This document shows positions 27,528 through 36,454 of a DNA stretch of 64,000 bases, one piece after another. The stretch is taken from the NCBI RefSeq assembly GCF_000934755.1, contig NZ_KN882177.1, positions 27,307 to 91,306 of the forward strand, read 5' to 3'. The stretch comes from Desulfonatronovibrio magnus (GTDB lineage: Bacteria > Desulfobacterota > Desulfovibrionia > Desulfovibrionales > Desulfonatronovibrionaceae). Made by a program: the position numbers and the translations under genes. Each line of letters begins with the position of its first letter. The stretch's first letter is position 1. The notes under the pieces are model-generated. The model saw nothing but the letters and a program-made list of their open reading frames with translations, was not told the origin of the DNA and ran no database searches.

Positions 27528-28063
27528 TTAAAGAATTGCGAGAAGCCGTTACGGGTGTCTGGAGCATGCTCGTAGGGCTGAAAATTACTGGTAAAAATTT
27601 CTTTCAGCCCCAGGTCACAGTCCATTATCCAAGGCAGACAGTTGAGTCGCTGGAAGGATACAGAGGACATATAGATCTGGTAGCAAAGGAAGAAGACCCT
27701 TATGAGTCCAAATGCATAGCCTGTGGAACCTGCTACCAGCTTTGCCCTTCAAGTTGTATTGATCTGAGAGCCAGGCAGCAGGGGGCCAAGGCGCAGGAAA
27801 TACTTCCGCCTCATCCTGATATGGTGAATATGCCTATAGAGCTTAAGAAAAAGGTTGCGCATCCTGAGGAGATGGTCAGGGAGCCGGAATATTTTTACCT
27901 TGACTACAACTATTGCAGTTTGTGTGGATTATGTGTGCAAAACTGCCCGTCAGGTGCGCTGAAGTTTTCCAGCGATGTCTACCTGGCTGGCTACAGCAGA
28001 CAGGAATTTGAGTACGATCTTCTGGCCAGGTTACGTTACCAGGCCCAAAAAAAGGAGAAATAA
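27524..28063 (+). CDS. nuoI: Complex I subunit NuoI
   Basis: About 179 residues with two [4Fe-4S] motifs, CIACGTCYQLCP and CSLCGLCVQNCP, for clusters N6a and N6b. The ATG at 27524 overlaps the nuoH stop. With nuoEFG missing, NuoI is the most exposed entry point for electrons and probably contacts the unknown donor. Confidence 0.95.
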   Translation: MIKELREAVTGVWSMLVGLKITGKNFFQPQVTVHYPRQTVESLEGYRGHIDLVAKEEDPYESKCIACGTCYQLCPSSCIDLRARQQGAKAQEILPPHPDMVNMPIELKKKVAHPEEMVREPEYFYLDYNYCSLCGLCVQNCPSGALKFSSDVYLAGYSRQEFEYDLLARLRYQAQKKEK

Positions 28064-28573
28064 ATGGAAAACTTAGCCTACATTGTCCTGTTCGGCCATA
28101 TTGGGTTCATATTAGTCGGCGGGTTTATGACCGTTCTGGCTGAGAGCCTGGTTCGTGCGCTTCTCGGGCTGATCATGACCCTGTTTGGAGTAGCCGGTCT
28201 CTATTTCCTGATGGCTGCGCCCTTTATTGGACTGATGCAGATACTTATATACGTCGGAGCTGTAAGTGTTCTGATATTTTTTGCCATCATGCTCACCCAG
28301 GCCTGGTCAGGTGGTGATGAGGCAAAGCCCAGAAGTGCAAAAACATTTATATACGCCATTATGGGTGCTTTGGCACCGGCAGTTTTTCTCGGCATGGCAG
28401 TTATCAGAACAGCCCCACCTTCTATTTTCACTCCGGAAGAAACGGAGATCAAAGCCCTTGGTCAATTCCTGCTCGAACCTTACATCCTGCCTTTCGAGCT
28501 TATTTCTCTGCTTCTTACCATTGCCATGGCCGGAGCAGTAATACTTGGATTTGAAAGGAGGAAACAAAGATGA
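28064..28573 (+). CDS. nuoJ: Complex I subunit NuoJ
   Basis: The 169-residue protein has five membrane helices. The conserved YFLMAAPFIGLMQILIYVGAVSVLIFFAIML region (pi-bulge helix) identifies NuoJ. An AAGGAG ribosome binding site lies within the end of nuoI, and the gene overlaps nuoK by 4 nt. Confidence 0.95.
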   Translation: MENLAYIVLFGHIGFILVGGFMTVLAESLVRALLGLIMTLFGVAGLYFLMAAPFIGLMQILIYVGAVSVLIFFAIMLTQAWSGGDEAKPRSAKTFIYAIMGALAPAVFLGMAVIRTAPPSIFTPEETEIKALGQFLLEPYILPFELISLLLTIAMAGAVILGFERRKQR

Positions 28574-28878
28574 GCCCCATGACTATGTATCAATTAATTG
28601 CCTTGTTTCTTTTATGTATAGGCTTGTTTGGGGTCATGTACAGAAGGACCCTGGTAGGAATGATCCTTGGCATAGAACTAATGCTTAATGGAGCGGGCCT
28701 CAGCATTATGGCTTCAGCACAGCTTACGCCTACTCCTAATGAAATTGGTCAGATAGGTACATTACTGGTAATGGGAATAGCAGCTGCAGAAGCTACTCTT
28801 CTTCTGGCGATACTTCTGGTCGTCTCAAAAAGATTCAAGAGCGTTGAGGCTGCAAAACTAACCACTATGCGAGGATAG
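28570..28878 (+). CDS. nuoK: Complex I subunit NuoK
   Basis: The 102-residue, three-helix MrpC-like subunit has the conserved glutamates: one in LGIELMLNGAGL and one in AAAEATLLLAIL. Only one nuoK is present. A 63-bp gap without an obvious terminator precedes the next gene. Confidence 0.95.
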   Translation: MSPMTMYQLIALFLLCIGLFGVMYRRTLVGMILGIELMLNGAGLSIMASAQLTPTPNEIGQIGTLLVMGIAAAEATLLLAILLVVSKRFKSVEAAKLTTMRG

Positions 28879-28941
28879 TAACAACCTGGGAATGGTAATG
28901 GAGATATTGAACCTCCTTTAGCCCTATAAGGATTAAATGAA

Positions 28942-30450
28942 ATGATGCCTTCTATTCTTCTTCAGACAATCATTGTTCCAGCTTTGGTCGCCCTGGTCAT
29001 CCTGCTGTTCAGATACCAGCTGGGAAGAAAAGCAGGGTGGGTGGCTGTTACAGGTCTGGTCTACACCACATTTCTGCTTATTACAGCCCTGATGGAAATC
29101 TACAGAGGTGATCCCATCCAGGAGACCTATCAGATTCTCACAAATCCTGATATCAGCATTAACCTGTTAGCTGACGGATTGAGCATAGCCATAGCACTGA
29201 TATGTAATCTGCTGTGTCTGGCCTTATGCACATATTCCATAAAATACATTGATCACAGGATAGAGATTCTGTACTCTCACTTGAGTGAAAAAGAGCAGGT
29301 AAATTACTTTACTTCTTTTTTCTATCTTTTGCTTCCATTTCCAGTAGGTTTTATGGGAGTCAGTTTCGCCAGTGATCTAGTTCTTATGTACTTCTTTCTC
29401 GAAGTGCTCACCCTTTTCCTATTTTTTCTGATGGCTTACTTTGGTTATCAGGACAGGGTGAAAGTTGCAGTAATGTGCTTTATCTGGGGTGTCTTTTCAG
29501 CGCTATTCTTCCTTGGTGGAGTAGTTATAATTTATGCTCAGGTTGGTTCATTTCAAATGGATCAAATTCACCTTCTTTCCGGCGATCCTCTCGCATTCTG
29601 GGTAATTCTTCTTGTGCTCATAGGCTTCTTTGCCAAATTAGCCATTGTACCTCTGCACGTATGGATGCCCTGGGTACATGCTGAACATCCTACATGTATA
29701 GCAGGATTACTGGCAGTTTACGCTAATATTGCCGCTTACATTATAGTCCGTATGCTTGTGTTGCCCCTGTGGGATGACTTCCAGGTTTTTGGTCCGCCAA
29801 TTATGATTTTTTCAGTCATAACCATGATTTACGGATCACTGCTTACCCTGGCACAGACAGACATGAAAAGGATTCCAGCCTGCTCGACCATCAGCCAGAG
29901 TGCTTACTCCATGCTGGGCATAGGTGCATTGACTGCAGCCAGCATTGAGGGTGGACTGTTTTTCTTTATGAGTCATATCATGGGCAAGACTGTTTTCTTT
30001 TCTGCCTGTGGCCTTGTGGTCTATACTACTCATATAAGAAACATTAAAAAGCTTGGCGGCCTGGCCACAAAGATGCCAATAACTGCTTTGCTTTTTCTAT
30101 CCGGCGGCATGATGCTGGCAGGAATACCGCCATTCAGCAGTTTTGCTGCAGAAGTTGTAATGTTTGCCGGTATATTTGAGAGAGGAGACAATTTCGGTCT
30201 AATACTTGGTATCATAGGGCTGCTGGCAATATTGCTGTCCATAACATATGCCGTACACTTCACCAGGGTAATTTTCTTCGGGCCCATACCTGAAAAACTT
30301 GCTCAGGATGATCATATAAAAGATCCTCCATGGATTATGGCTGCACCCTTAATAATCATCGTACTCGTATCAGCATTTTTAGGTCTTTATCCTTCGCTGG
30401 TCATGGACTTGTTTGAGCCGGTCATCAGCGGAGCACTGGGCAACATGTAA
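28942..30450 (+). CDS. Additional NuoM-like antiporter subunit of complex I
   Basis: This 502-residue membrane protein belongs to the proton-conducting MrpA/D-NuoL/M/N family. It lies between nuoK and nuoL and is distinct from the standard nuoM further down. The TM5-type glutamate (in YFFLEVLTLF), the TM7 lysine (FFAKLAIVPLHVWMP) and a TM12-type glutamate (SFAAEVVMFAGIF) are all present, so it should be a working channel. The loop after TM7 reads HAEHPTCIAGLLA where canonical NuoM has HVEAPTAGSVLLA. It would be a fourth pump in the membrane arm (inference). Confidence 0.88.
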   Translation: MMPSILLQTIIVPALVALVILLFRYQLGRKAGWVAVTGLVYTTFLLITALMEIYRGDPIQETYQILTNPDISINLLADGLSIAIALICNLLCLALCTYSIKYIDHRIEILYSHLSEKEQVNYFTSFFYLLLPFPVGFMGVSFASDLVLMYFFLEVLTLFLFFLMAYFGYQDRVKVAVMCFIWGVFSALFFLGGVVIIYAQVGSFQMDQIHLLSGDPLAFWVILLVLIGFFAKLAIVPLHVWMPWVHAEHPTCIAGLLAVYANIAAYIIVRMLVLPLWDDFQVFGPPIMIFSVITMIYGSLLTLAQTDMKRIPACSTISQSAYSMLGIGALTAASIEGGLFFFMSHIMGKTVFFSACGLVVYTTHIRNIKKLGGLATKMPITALLFLSGGMMLAGIPPFSSFAAEVVMFAGIFERGDNFGLILGIIGLLAILLSITYAVHFTRVIFFGPIPEKLAQDDHIKDPPWIMAAPLIIIVLVSAFLGLYPSLVMDLFEPVISGALGNM

Positions 30451-30513
30451 TCCGGCCGCAGTAGCGTAGCAGGACCTGAAAACAAAAATTATTTAACTCA
30501 AGGTGGATTAAAG

Positions 30514-32616
30514 ATGGATATACAACTCGCGTGGTTATGCCTGATCTGGCCTCTGATAGGCGTGATTATCACTCCATTTCTAGCCCGCATCAATACAGAT
30601 GTGATGAGCTATGGTGCGGTATTCTTTTCATTCCTTACGGCAGTAACAGCAGTGATGATGCTTCCGCTCCTTTTTTCTGCAGAAGTTCTTCCTCTGGAGT
30701 CTAAATATATATGGCTCAGCACTCCCGTTCACATTACTTTTGGAGTACTGCTGGACCCACTTAGTATAATAGTTGCCAATGTAGTGGCAGTGATCAGTTT
30801 TTTCATTATGATCTATTGTTTAGGTTATATGAAAGGTGATCCAGATATCATGCGCTTCTGGATGCTGATGAATGCATTTATCGGAAGTATGCTGCTGCTC
30901 GTTCTTGCTAACAATCTGATTATCATATTTATAGGCTGGAAGCTTGTAGGACTCTGCAGTTACGGGCTCATTGGTTATTATTATCGCGATGATGAAAAAT
31001 ACTGGATCGGCGGGCCTGCTCCTTTTTCTTTTGACAAACCCTCAGCCTGCGGTGTCAAGGCTTTTATAGTGACCAGTGTCGGGGACATGCTGATGCTGGG
31101 TGGTATTTTGATAATATATTTTTATGCCAAAACATTTAACATTCTTGAACTTTACCACACAGCACCGGAATGGGTTCCTCTCATGGCAGCCAATCCATGG
31201 ATGATCATTCTGGTCAGCATTCTTCTTATTGCCGGCCCGGTAGGTAAGTCAGCCCAGTTCCCCCTGCATGAATGGCTCCCTGAAGCTATGTCAGGGCCGG
31301 GTCCAGTATCAGCTCTTATCCACGCAGCGACTATGGTTAAGAGTGGAGTTTTTCTTATTGCTCGGTTTATTCCGATTTTTTATTACGCATACTGGTCTGC
31401 AGGCGTGGAAGAAGCAATGTACTTTTTCTTAATTGTTGCCTGGATAGGTGCTATTACAGCTTTTCTTGCAGCCAGTCAGGGGCTTGTAGCTCTTGAGCTT
31501 AAGAAGGTCCTGGCTTACTCCACCGTAAGTCAGATTGGCTTCATGATGCTGGCTATGGGAGTGTCAGGTTTCAGTCAGGAACTTCTGGTTAAAGGCTATA
31601 TGGCAGGCACATTTCATCTTATGAGTCATGCCATGTTCAAGGCTTGCCTCTTTCTTTGTGCTGGAACAGTTATTCATGCTGCTCATTCTATTTATATAAA
31701 TGATATGGGAAGCTTAAAAAAATATATGCCTTATACCTGGTTGTTCATGGGATTAGGCACACTATCTCTTATTGGTGTACCTCCTCTGCCTGGATTTTGG
31801 AGCAAGGAAGCTGTTCTGTTCGCAACACTTGAGTCACAGCATTATTCCCTGTTCGCAATAGTAGTAGTAACAGTTGTGTTTACTGCTTTCTACTCTACCC
31901 GCTATTTTGGCATGATTTTTCATGGCCAGACCAGTGATCATGTCAAAAAAGAACTTTCCAAACCTCATCATCATGTCCATGAAGGATACTTTCCTCAAAC
32001 ATTTGCCTGTGGTGCTCTCGCTGTGGGTATTGTTACCTTCGGACTGTTAGGCATGAAAGCTGAATATGCCTTGTACGACCTCTTTACGATTCAACTTGTC
32101 AATGATTTGGGACTTGCAGTTCAATCCTTTGATCCTTTGTATCCCAAAATTGTGATTGTCGCATTTTCCATTGGGGGAGTACTTCTCGGTGTTATTCCAG
32201 CCTACATGTTCTATGTATCCAGAAAATGGGACGTAAATAAGATATATGAAAACTCTAAAGCTGTTCAATTAGTCCACATCTTTCTCTGGAACAGGTGGTA
32301 TATTAACAACTTTTACAACTGGTTTTTCGTTCGTGGAGTCATGAATTCAGCCAGAGCTGTTGCTGACAAGATAGAAGTAGCAGCTGACTCAGCCATTAAC
32401 AAACGTATACCCCAGGCAGTTTTCGGACTGGCCAAAATATCCAACTGGTTTGATCAAAAAGCCATTGATGGGGTTGTTGATGGTACGGCCTACAAAGTAC
32501 AGGAAACAGGTGGAATCCTGTCAAGGATTCAAGCTGGAAAGATACAGGAATATCTGGCCCTGGCAGTAATTATGGCCCTTGTGATCGGCGGAGTGATCTG
32601 GCTCATGATTATTTAA
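30514..32616 (+). CDS. nuoL: Complex I subunit NuoL, with lengthened C-terminal lateral helix
   Basis: The 700-residue protein (E. coli NuoL is 613) has the NuoL core: FIGWKLVGLCSYGLIGYYY, FPLHEWLPEAMSGPGPVSALIHAATMVKSG and FWSKEAVLFATLES. The C-terminal part from WYINNFYNWFFVRG to the last helix (EYLALAVIMALVIGG) contains about 76 residues. The equivalent in E. coli is about 42, by my alignment by eye. This is the amphipathic helix that clamps the other antiporter subunits. The extra length fits with the extra M-like subunit next door. Confidence 0.95.
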   Translation: MDIQLAWLCLIWPLIGVIITPFLARINTDVMSYGAVFFSFLTAVTAVMMLPLLFSAEVLPLESKYIWLSTPVHITFGVLLDPLSIIVANVVAVISFFIMIYCLGYMKGDPDIMRFWMLMNAFIGSMLLLVLANNLIIIFIGWKLVGLCSYGLIGYYYRDDEKYWIGGPAPFSFDKPSACGVKAFIVTSVGDMLMLGGILIIYFYAKTFNILELYHTAPEWVPLMAANPWMIILVSILLIAGPVGKSAQFPLHEWLPEAMSGPGPVSALIHAATMVKSGVFLIARFIPIFYYAYWSAGVEEAMYFFLIVAWIGAITAFLAASQGLVALELKKVLAYSTVSQIGFMMLAMGVSGFSQELLVKGYMAGTFHLMSHAMFKACLFLCAGTVIHAAHSIYINDMGSLKKYMPYTWLFMGLGTLSLIGVPPLPGFWSKEAVLFATLESQHYSLFAIVVVTVVFTAFYSTRYFGMIFHGQTSDHVKKELSKPHHHVHEGYFPQTFACGALAVGIVTFGLLGMKAEYALYDLFTIQLVNDLGLAVQSFDPLYPKIVIVAFSIGGVLLGVIPAYMFYVSRKWDVNKIYENSKAVQLVHIFLWNRWYINNFYNWFFVRGVMNSARAVADKIEVAADSAINKRIPQAVFGLAKISNWFDQKAIDGVVDGTAYKVQETGGILSRIQAGKIQEYLALAVIMALVIGGVIWLMII

Positions 32617-32691
32617 AAACAATCATGAACCTTAACCATCATTGTATATATGCACATAACTTTTATAAACCGTTTGCCGGAGTAGCTGACT

Positions 32692-34302
32692 ATGCTTAAC
32701 ACAGACTTTCCAGTGCTCAGCGCCCTGATCTTCTTCCCACTAATCGCGGCGGTGGTGCTCTTTTTTATCCGCGGAGATAAAAACATCAGGGTCTTTACAC
32801 TTGTTGTGGGCTTAATTGAATGTGTACTTATGCTGCCCTTGCTGGGCTTTAACCTTACCACTGCTGAATTTCAGTTTGTGGAAAAGCATGTCTGGATAGA
32901 GGCCTGGAACATAAATTATTACCTGGGCATTGATGGTATCAGTATTCTAATGATTCTGCTTACCGTTATACTCTTGCCTTTGTGCGTTTTATGTTCCTGG
33001 AGTTATATCGGTAAGAGGGTCAAGGAGTTTCATTTCTGCCTGTTGCTGATGACTACGGCCTGTGTTGGAATATTCAGTGCCCTGGATTTTGTATTATTTT
33101 ACATATTCTGGGAAGCAATGCTTGTACCAATGTATCTGATGATAGCTGTCTGGGGCGGACCCAACAAACGCTATGCTTCACTAAAGTTTTTTATTTATAC
33201 CTTAGCAGGCAGTACACTTTTCCTGGCTGCCATTGTAGCTTTTTTTATACATACAGGCACCTTTTCCATACCGGAACTTATGCAGCATGAGTATGGATTC
33301 AGGTTTCAGATGTGGGCATTTCTAGCCATGGCTCTCGCGTTCGCCATTAAGGTGCCCATGTTTCCATTTCATACGTGGCTTCCTGCTGCACACGTTGAGG
33401 CACCTACAGCAGGCAGTGTTCTTCTTGCGTCCATATTGCTAAAAATGGGCACTTATGGCTTCTTGCGCTTCTGCATGCCTATAACACCTGCTGCAAGCGA
33501 TTTCTTTGCACCGCTGATGATTACACTGGCTATCATTTCAGTAATCTATGGATCCTTTGTAGCCATAGGACAACAGGATATGAAAAAGCTGATAGCATAT
33601 TCTTCAGTAGCGCATATGGGATTCGTCACTCTCGGCATATTTGTATTTGCCTTTCGAGGAGTCGAAGGTGCCATCATGCACATGGTAAATCATGGCATAA
33701 TAACTGGAGCCATGTTTATGCTTGTGGGGCTTCTTTATGAACGAAGTCACAGCAGAGAGATAGCTGATAATATGGGGTTGAGCAAACACTTGCCTATTTA
33801 TACCGGATTTCTGCTCCTGTTTTCACTGGCAGCTTTTGGGTTCCCGGGAACCAATGGTTTTTTCAGCAAGCTATTAGTACTTATTGGAGTTTTCGAGGCC
33901 AGCTACTTTCTTGGTGTTCTATTTATTATCGGCCTGCTACTTGGCCTGGCATACCTGATGCGACTGCTTTTATCAGTCGGGTGGGGGTCACCCAGCAATG
34001 CTTCTAACTGGAAAGACATAAACACGCGTGAATGGGTTTATCTATTGCCCTTACTCTTGCTGGTATTTTATCTTGGTCTTGCTCCCGGAAGGGCATTAAA
34101 TATTATGGGACCATCCATTGAAAATCTATTAGATAATTTTGAACGTGAACGTCACATTTCAGAACACGCCAATATCTGTAATGAAATTCCTTCAATATCA
34201 TCTAAATTATCTTATACGGAAACGGAGATATTATACTCTCCAGAACTGCGTACAATGGAAGTTGCTAATAATACTGAGTCAAATACCAAGGAACTGAATT
34301 AA
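32692..34302 (+). CDS. nuoM: Complex I subunit NuoM
   Basis: The 536-residue canonical NuoM has the TM5 glutamate in YIFWEAMLVPMYLMIAVWGG and the TM7 lysine in FAIKVPMFPFHTWLPAAH, followed by VEAPTAGSVLLASILLKMG. At the TM12 position, where E. coli NuoM has Glu407 (GEFM), this protein reads GFFSKLLVL with a lysine. The C-terminal 60 residues are hydrophilic and longer than usual. It lies 75 bp after nuoL with no terminator between. Confidence 0.95.
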   Translation: MLNTDFPVLSALIFFPLIAAVVLFFIRGDKNIRVFTLVVGLIECVLMLPLLGFNLTTAEFQFVEKHVWIEAWNINYYLGIDGISILMILLTVILLPLCVLCSWSYIGKRVKEFHFCLLLMTTACVGIFSALDFVLFYIFWEAMLVPMYLMIAVWGGPNKRYASLKFFIYTLAGSTLFLAAIVAFFIHTGTFSIPELMQHEYGFRFQMWAFLAMALAFAIKVPMFPFHTWLPAAHVEAPTAGSVLLASILLKMGTYGFLRFCMPITPAASDFFAPLMITLAIISVIYGSFVAIGQQDMKKLIAYSSVAHMGFVTLGIFVFAFRGVEGAIMHMVNHGIITGAMFMLVGLLYERSHSREIADNMGLSKHLPIYTGFLLLFSLAAFGFPGTNGFFSKLLVLIGVFEASYFLGVLFIIGLLLGLAYLMRLLLSVGWGSPSNASNWKDINTREWVYLLPLLLLVFYLGLAPGRALNIMGPSIENLLDNFERERHISEHANICNEIPSISSKLSYTETEILYSPELRTMEVANNTESNTKELN

Positions 34303-34347
34303 ACAACAGCCTGCAAGTCCGGCTGGAAGGATAAAAGGAGAAAAGCC

Positions 34348-35763
34348 TTGCTTAACTTCAATCCACTACTGATAATCCCTGAACTGTACATGGTTGCACT
34401 GCTTGCTGTTCTTTTTGTGCAAAGCATCAGTGAAAAGTTAAAGAACATAACCCATTGGGTGCCTTTTGGTGCCCTGCTTGGAGCAATACTGGCAGCTTTT
34501 TCTCCCACTGCCCCAGAGCTGATGTTCTATGAATCCTATCAAATTGATAATTTATCACAGTTTTTCAAAGCACTTGTATTTCTGGGCTTAGCTATCTGCA
34601 GTGCTAATGCCATTCGAAATCAGTCTCTCGGCAAAGCAAACAGAGCTGATTATTTTTTCTTTATGTTCATGAGCAGTTTCGGGTTGCTGCTTTTATCAAG
34701 CACTATCGAGCTCTTTACCATCTACATCTCGCTTGAGCTTGCCTCTTACAGTCTGTACATACTTCTTCCGCTCAGGAACAATGATCCTCGTGCTGTTGAA
34801 GGAACAATCAAATATGCTCTCTTTGGTGCTGTGGCAACTGCCATTGGTCTTTTTGGAATTTCATACATAATAGCAGGGCAGCACACTACATACATCCACG
34901 AACTTGCCACCATGAGCTGGTCTTTTGCTGATAATCCCATGGCTCTTATTGGTCTGGGCATGTTTTTCATGGCTTTCATCTATAAGCTTGCACTGTTTCC
35001 ATTCCATTTCTGGGCACCGGATGTATATCAAGGCGCAAGCAATGAGACAGCTGCATTTGCAGCTACATTACCCAAAATCGGGGCAATTGTTATACTTGTA
35101 AGATTGATGGCACTGGCACCAGGAGTAGAGGTAAAGACTATACTCGCTATTTTTGCAGCATTATCCATGACCATTGGTAATCTCTTTGCTCTGGTACAGC
35201 GCGATGTCAAAAGGCTGCTTGCCTACTCAAGTGTTGCTCATGCAGGATTTATTGTAATGGGTTTGGTAGCAGGCGGCAGTTATGGCCTTGCAGCTGCTTC
35301 ATACTACGCACTGGTGTACGTTGTAATGAATCTTACGATTTTCTGGGTAATAACCAGGCTGTCAGATAATGGTAGAAATATATATATTAATGATCTCCGT
35401 GGTCTTTACAGCACAGCTCCGGTCCTGGCCTTTGTGCTTGCTGTAGCTGCTTTTGCATTAGTGGGCCTGCCGCCTACAGCCGGATTTACTGGAAAGCTCT
35501 TTCTGCTTAACTCAGCCTGGGGGGAAGGTTATCACTGGCTTGTAATTGTAGCCGTAATTAATACTGCTCTGGCAATCTTTTACTACCTTAACCTTGTCAG
35601 ACATGCATATACTCTTGACCAGGTAGTTCCAACAAAGATCAATGTATCCCTTACCGGAACATCAGTGGCAGTTGTTCTGGCAGCAGGGGTGATCTATCTT
35701 GGTGTGTTACCACAAAGCATATTTGATATGCTCATGCGCGCCAGTAATGTGTTGTTTTTTTAA
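34348..35763 (+). CDS. nuoN: Complex I subunit NuoN
   Basis: The 471-residue third standard antiporter-like subunit shows LELASYSLYILLPL, KLALFPFHFWAPDVYQGA and GLPPTAGFTGKLFLL. The start is a TTG at 34348 with AAGGAG 7 nt upstream; no in-frame ATG fits. It ends the canonical nuo set; no terminator is seen in the 150 bp before the next gene. Confidence 0.95.
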   Translation: MLNFNPLLIIPELYMVALLAVLFVQSISEKLKNITHWVPFGALLGAILAAFSPTAPELMFYESYQIDNLSQFFKALVFLGLAICSANAIRNQSLGKANRADYFFFMFMSSFGLLLLSSTIELFTIYISLELASYSLYILLPLRNNDPRAVEGTIKYALFGAVATAIGLFGISYIIAGQHTTYIHELATMSWSFADNPMALIGLGMFFMAFIYKLALFPFHFWAPDVYQGASNETAAFAATLPKIGAIVILVRLMALAPGVEVKTILAIFAALSMTIGNLFALVQRDVKRLLAYSSVAHAGFIVMGLVAGGSYGLAAASYYALVYVVMNLTIFWVITRLSDNGRNIYINDLRGLYSTAPVLAFVLAVAAFALVGLPPTAGFTGKLFLLNSAWGEGYHWLVIVAVINTALAIFYYLNLVRHAYTLDQVVPTKINVSLTGTSVAVVLAAGVIYLGVLPQSIFDMLMRASNVLFF

Positions 35764-35913
35764 TATTAAACCTGCAATGACTGTGATTGAATCGATTATG
35801 ATTTGAATCAAGAATATATATAAGTTTTTTATACCATTTTTTATCAGCTTGTGAGCTCAGCTTAATTATAAGGATCTAAATCTTAAATAGAGGTACCATC
35901 AGGAGGTGTAACC

Positions 35914-36429
35914 ATGAGTAACTATTTCATTAAAATTGATCAAAAAAGATGCATTAGCTGTAAAGCCTGTGAAGTGCATTGCAAGGCAAAAAATAAGGTC
36001 CCGGCTGGTGCAAAGTTTGGCCAACTTGTATCTGTAGGCCCGGTAGCCAAAAAAGACCAGCCCAGATATTTGACCCTGTTTATGCCCTGTTTTCACTGTG
36101 AAAGCCCATGGTGCGTATCAGCCTGCCCTACAGGTGCCATGACCAAGCGCGAGAACGATGGTATAGTATTTGTCAATCAGGAGCTTTGCGTAGGCTGTAA
36201 GGCCTGTATCATGGCCTGCCCATGGAAAATTCCCCAGTGGGATGAAGTCAATGGCAGGGCAATCAAGTGTGACTATTGCAGAGACAGAGTCGATGAAGGC
36301 CTAAAGCCTGCCTGTGTAACCGGTTGCACTACTCATGCATTATCTTTTATCAAGCCAAATGAAGCGTCATCACAGACAAGACTCGATTACGCCACTCAAA
36401 TTCTTTTGTCCGAACAGGAAAGGAATTAA
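35914..36429 (+). CDS. Cytoplasmic four-[4Fe-4S] electron-transfer protein (DmsB/PsrB type)
   Basis: The 171-residue protein has four cysteine clusters arranged as in DmsB/PsrB/HybA proteins: CISCKACEVHC, CFHCESPWCVSACP, CVGCKACIMACP, and CDYC with CVTGC. These proteins are electron wires for molybdenum enzymes or hydrogenases. There is no signal peptide, so it should be cytoplasmic like the Mo-oxidoreductase on the other side of the nuo operon. An AGGAGG ribosome binding site is 8 nt upstream. It sits 25 bp before the TSUP gene and may be cotranscribed with nuo. Confidence 0.88.
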   Translation: MSNYFIKIDQKRCISCKACEVHCKAKNKVPAGAKFGQLVSVGPVAKKDQPRYLTLFMPCFHCESPWCVSACPTGAMTKRENDGIVFVNQELCVGCKACIMACPWKIPQWDEVNGRAIKCDYCRDRVDEGLKPACVTGCTTHALSFIKPNEASSQTRLDYATQILLSEQERN

Positions 36430-36454
36430 CCTTTAACACTTTAGGAGGGGAGTC

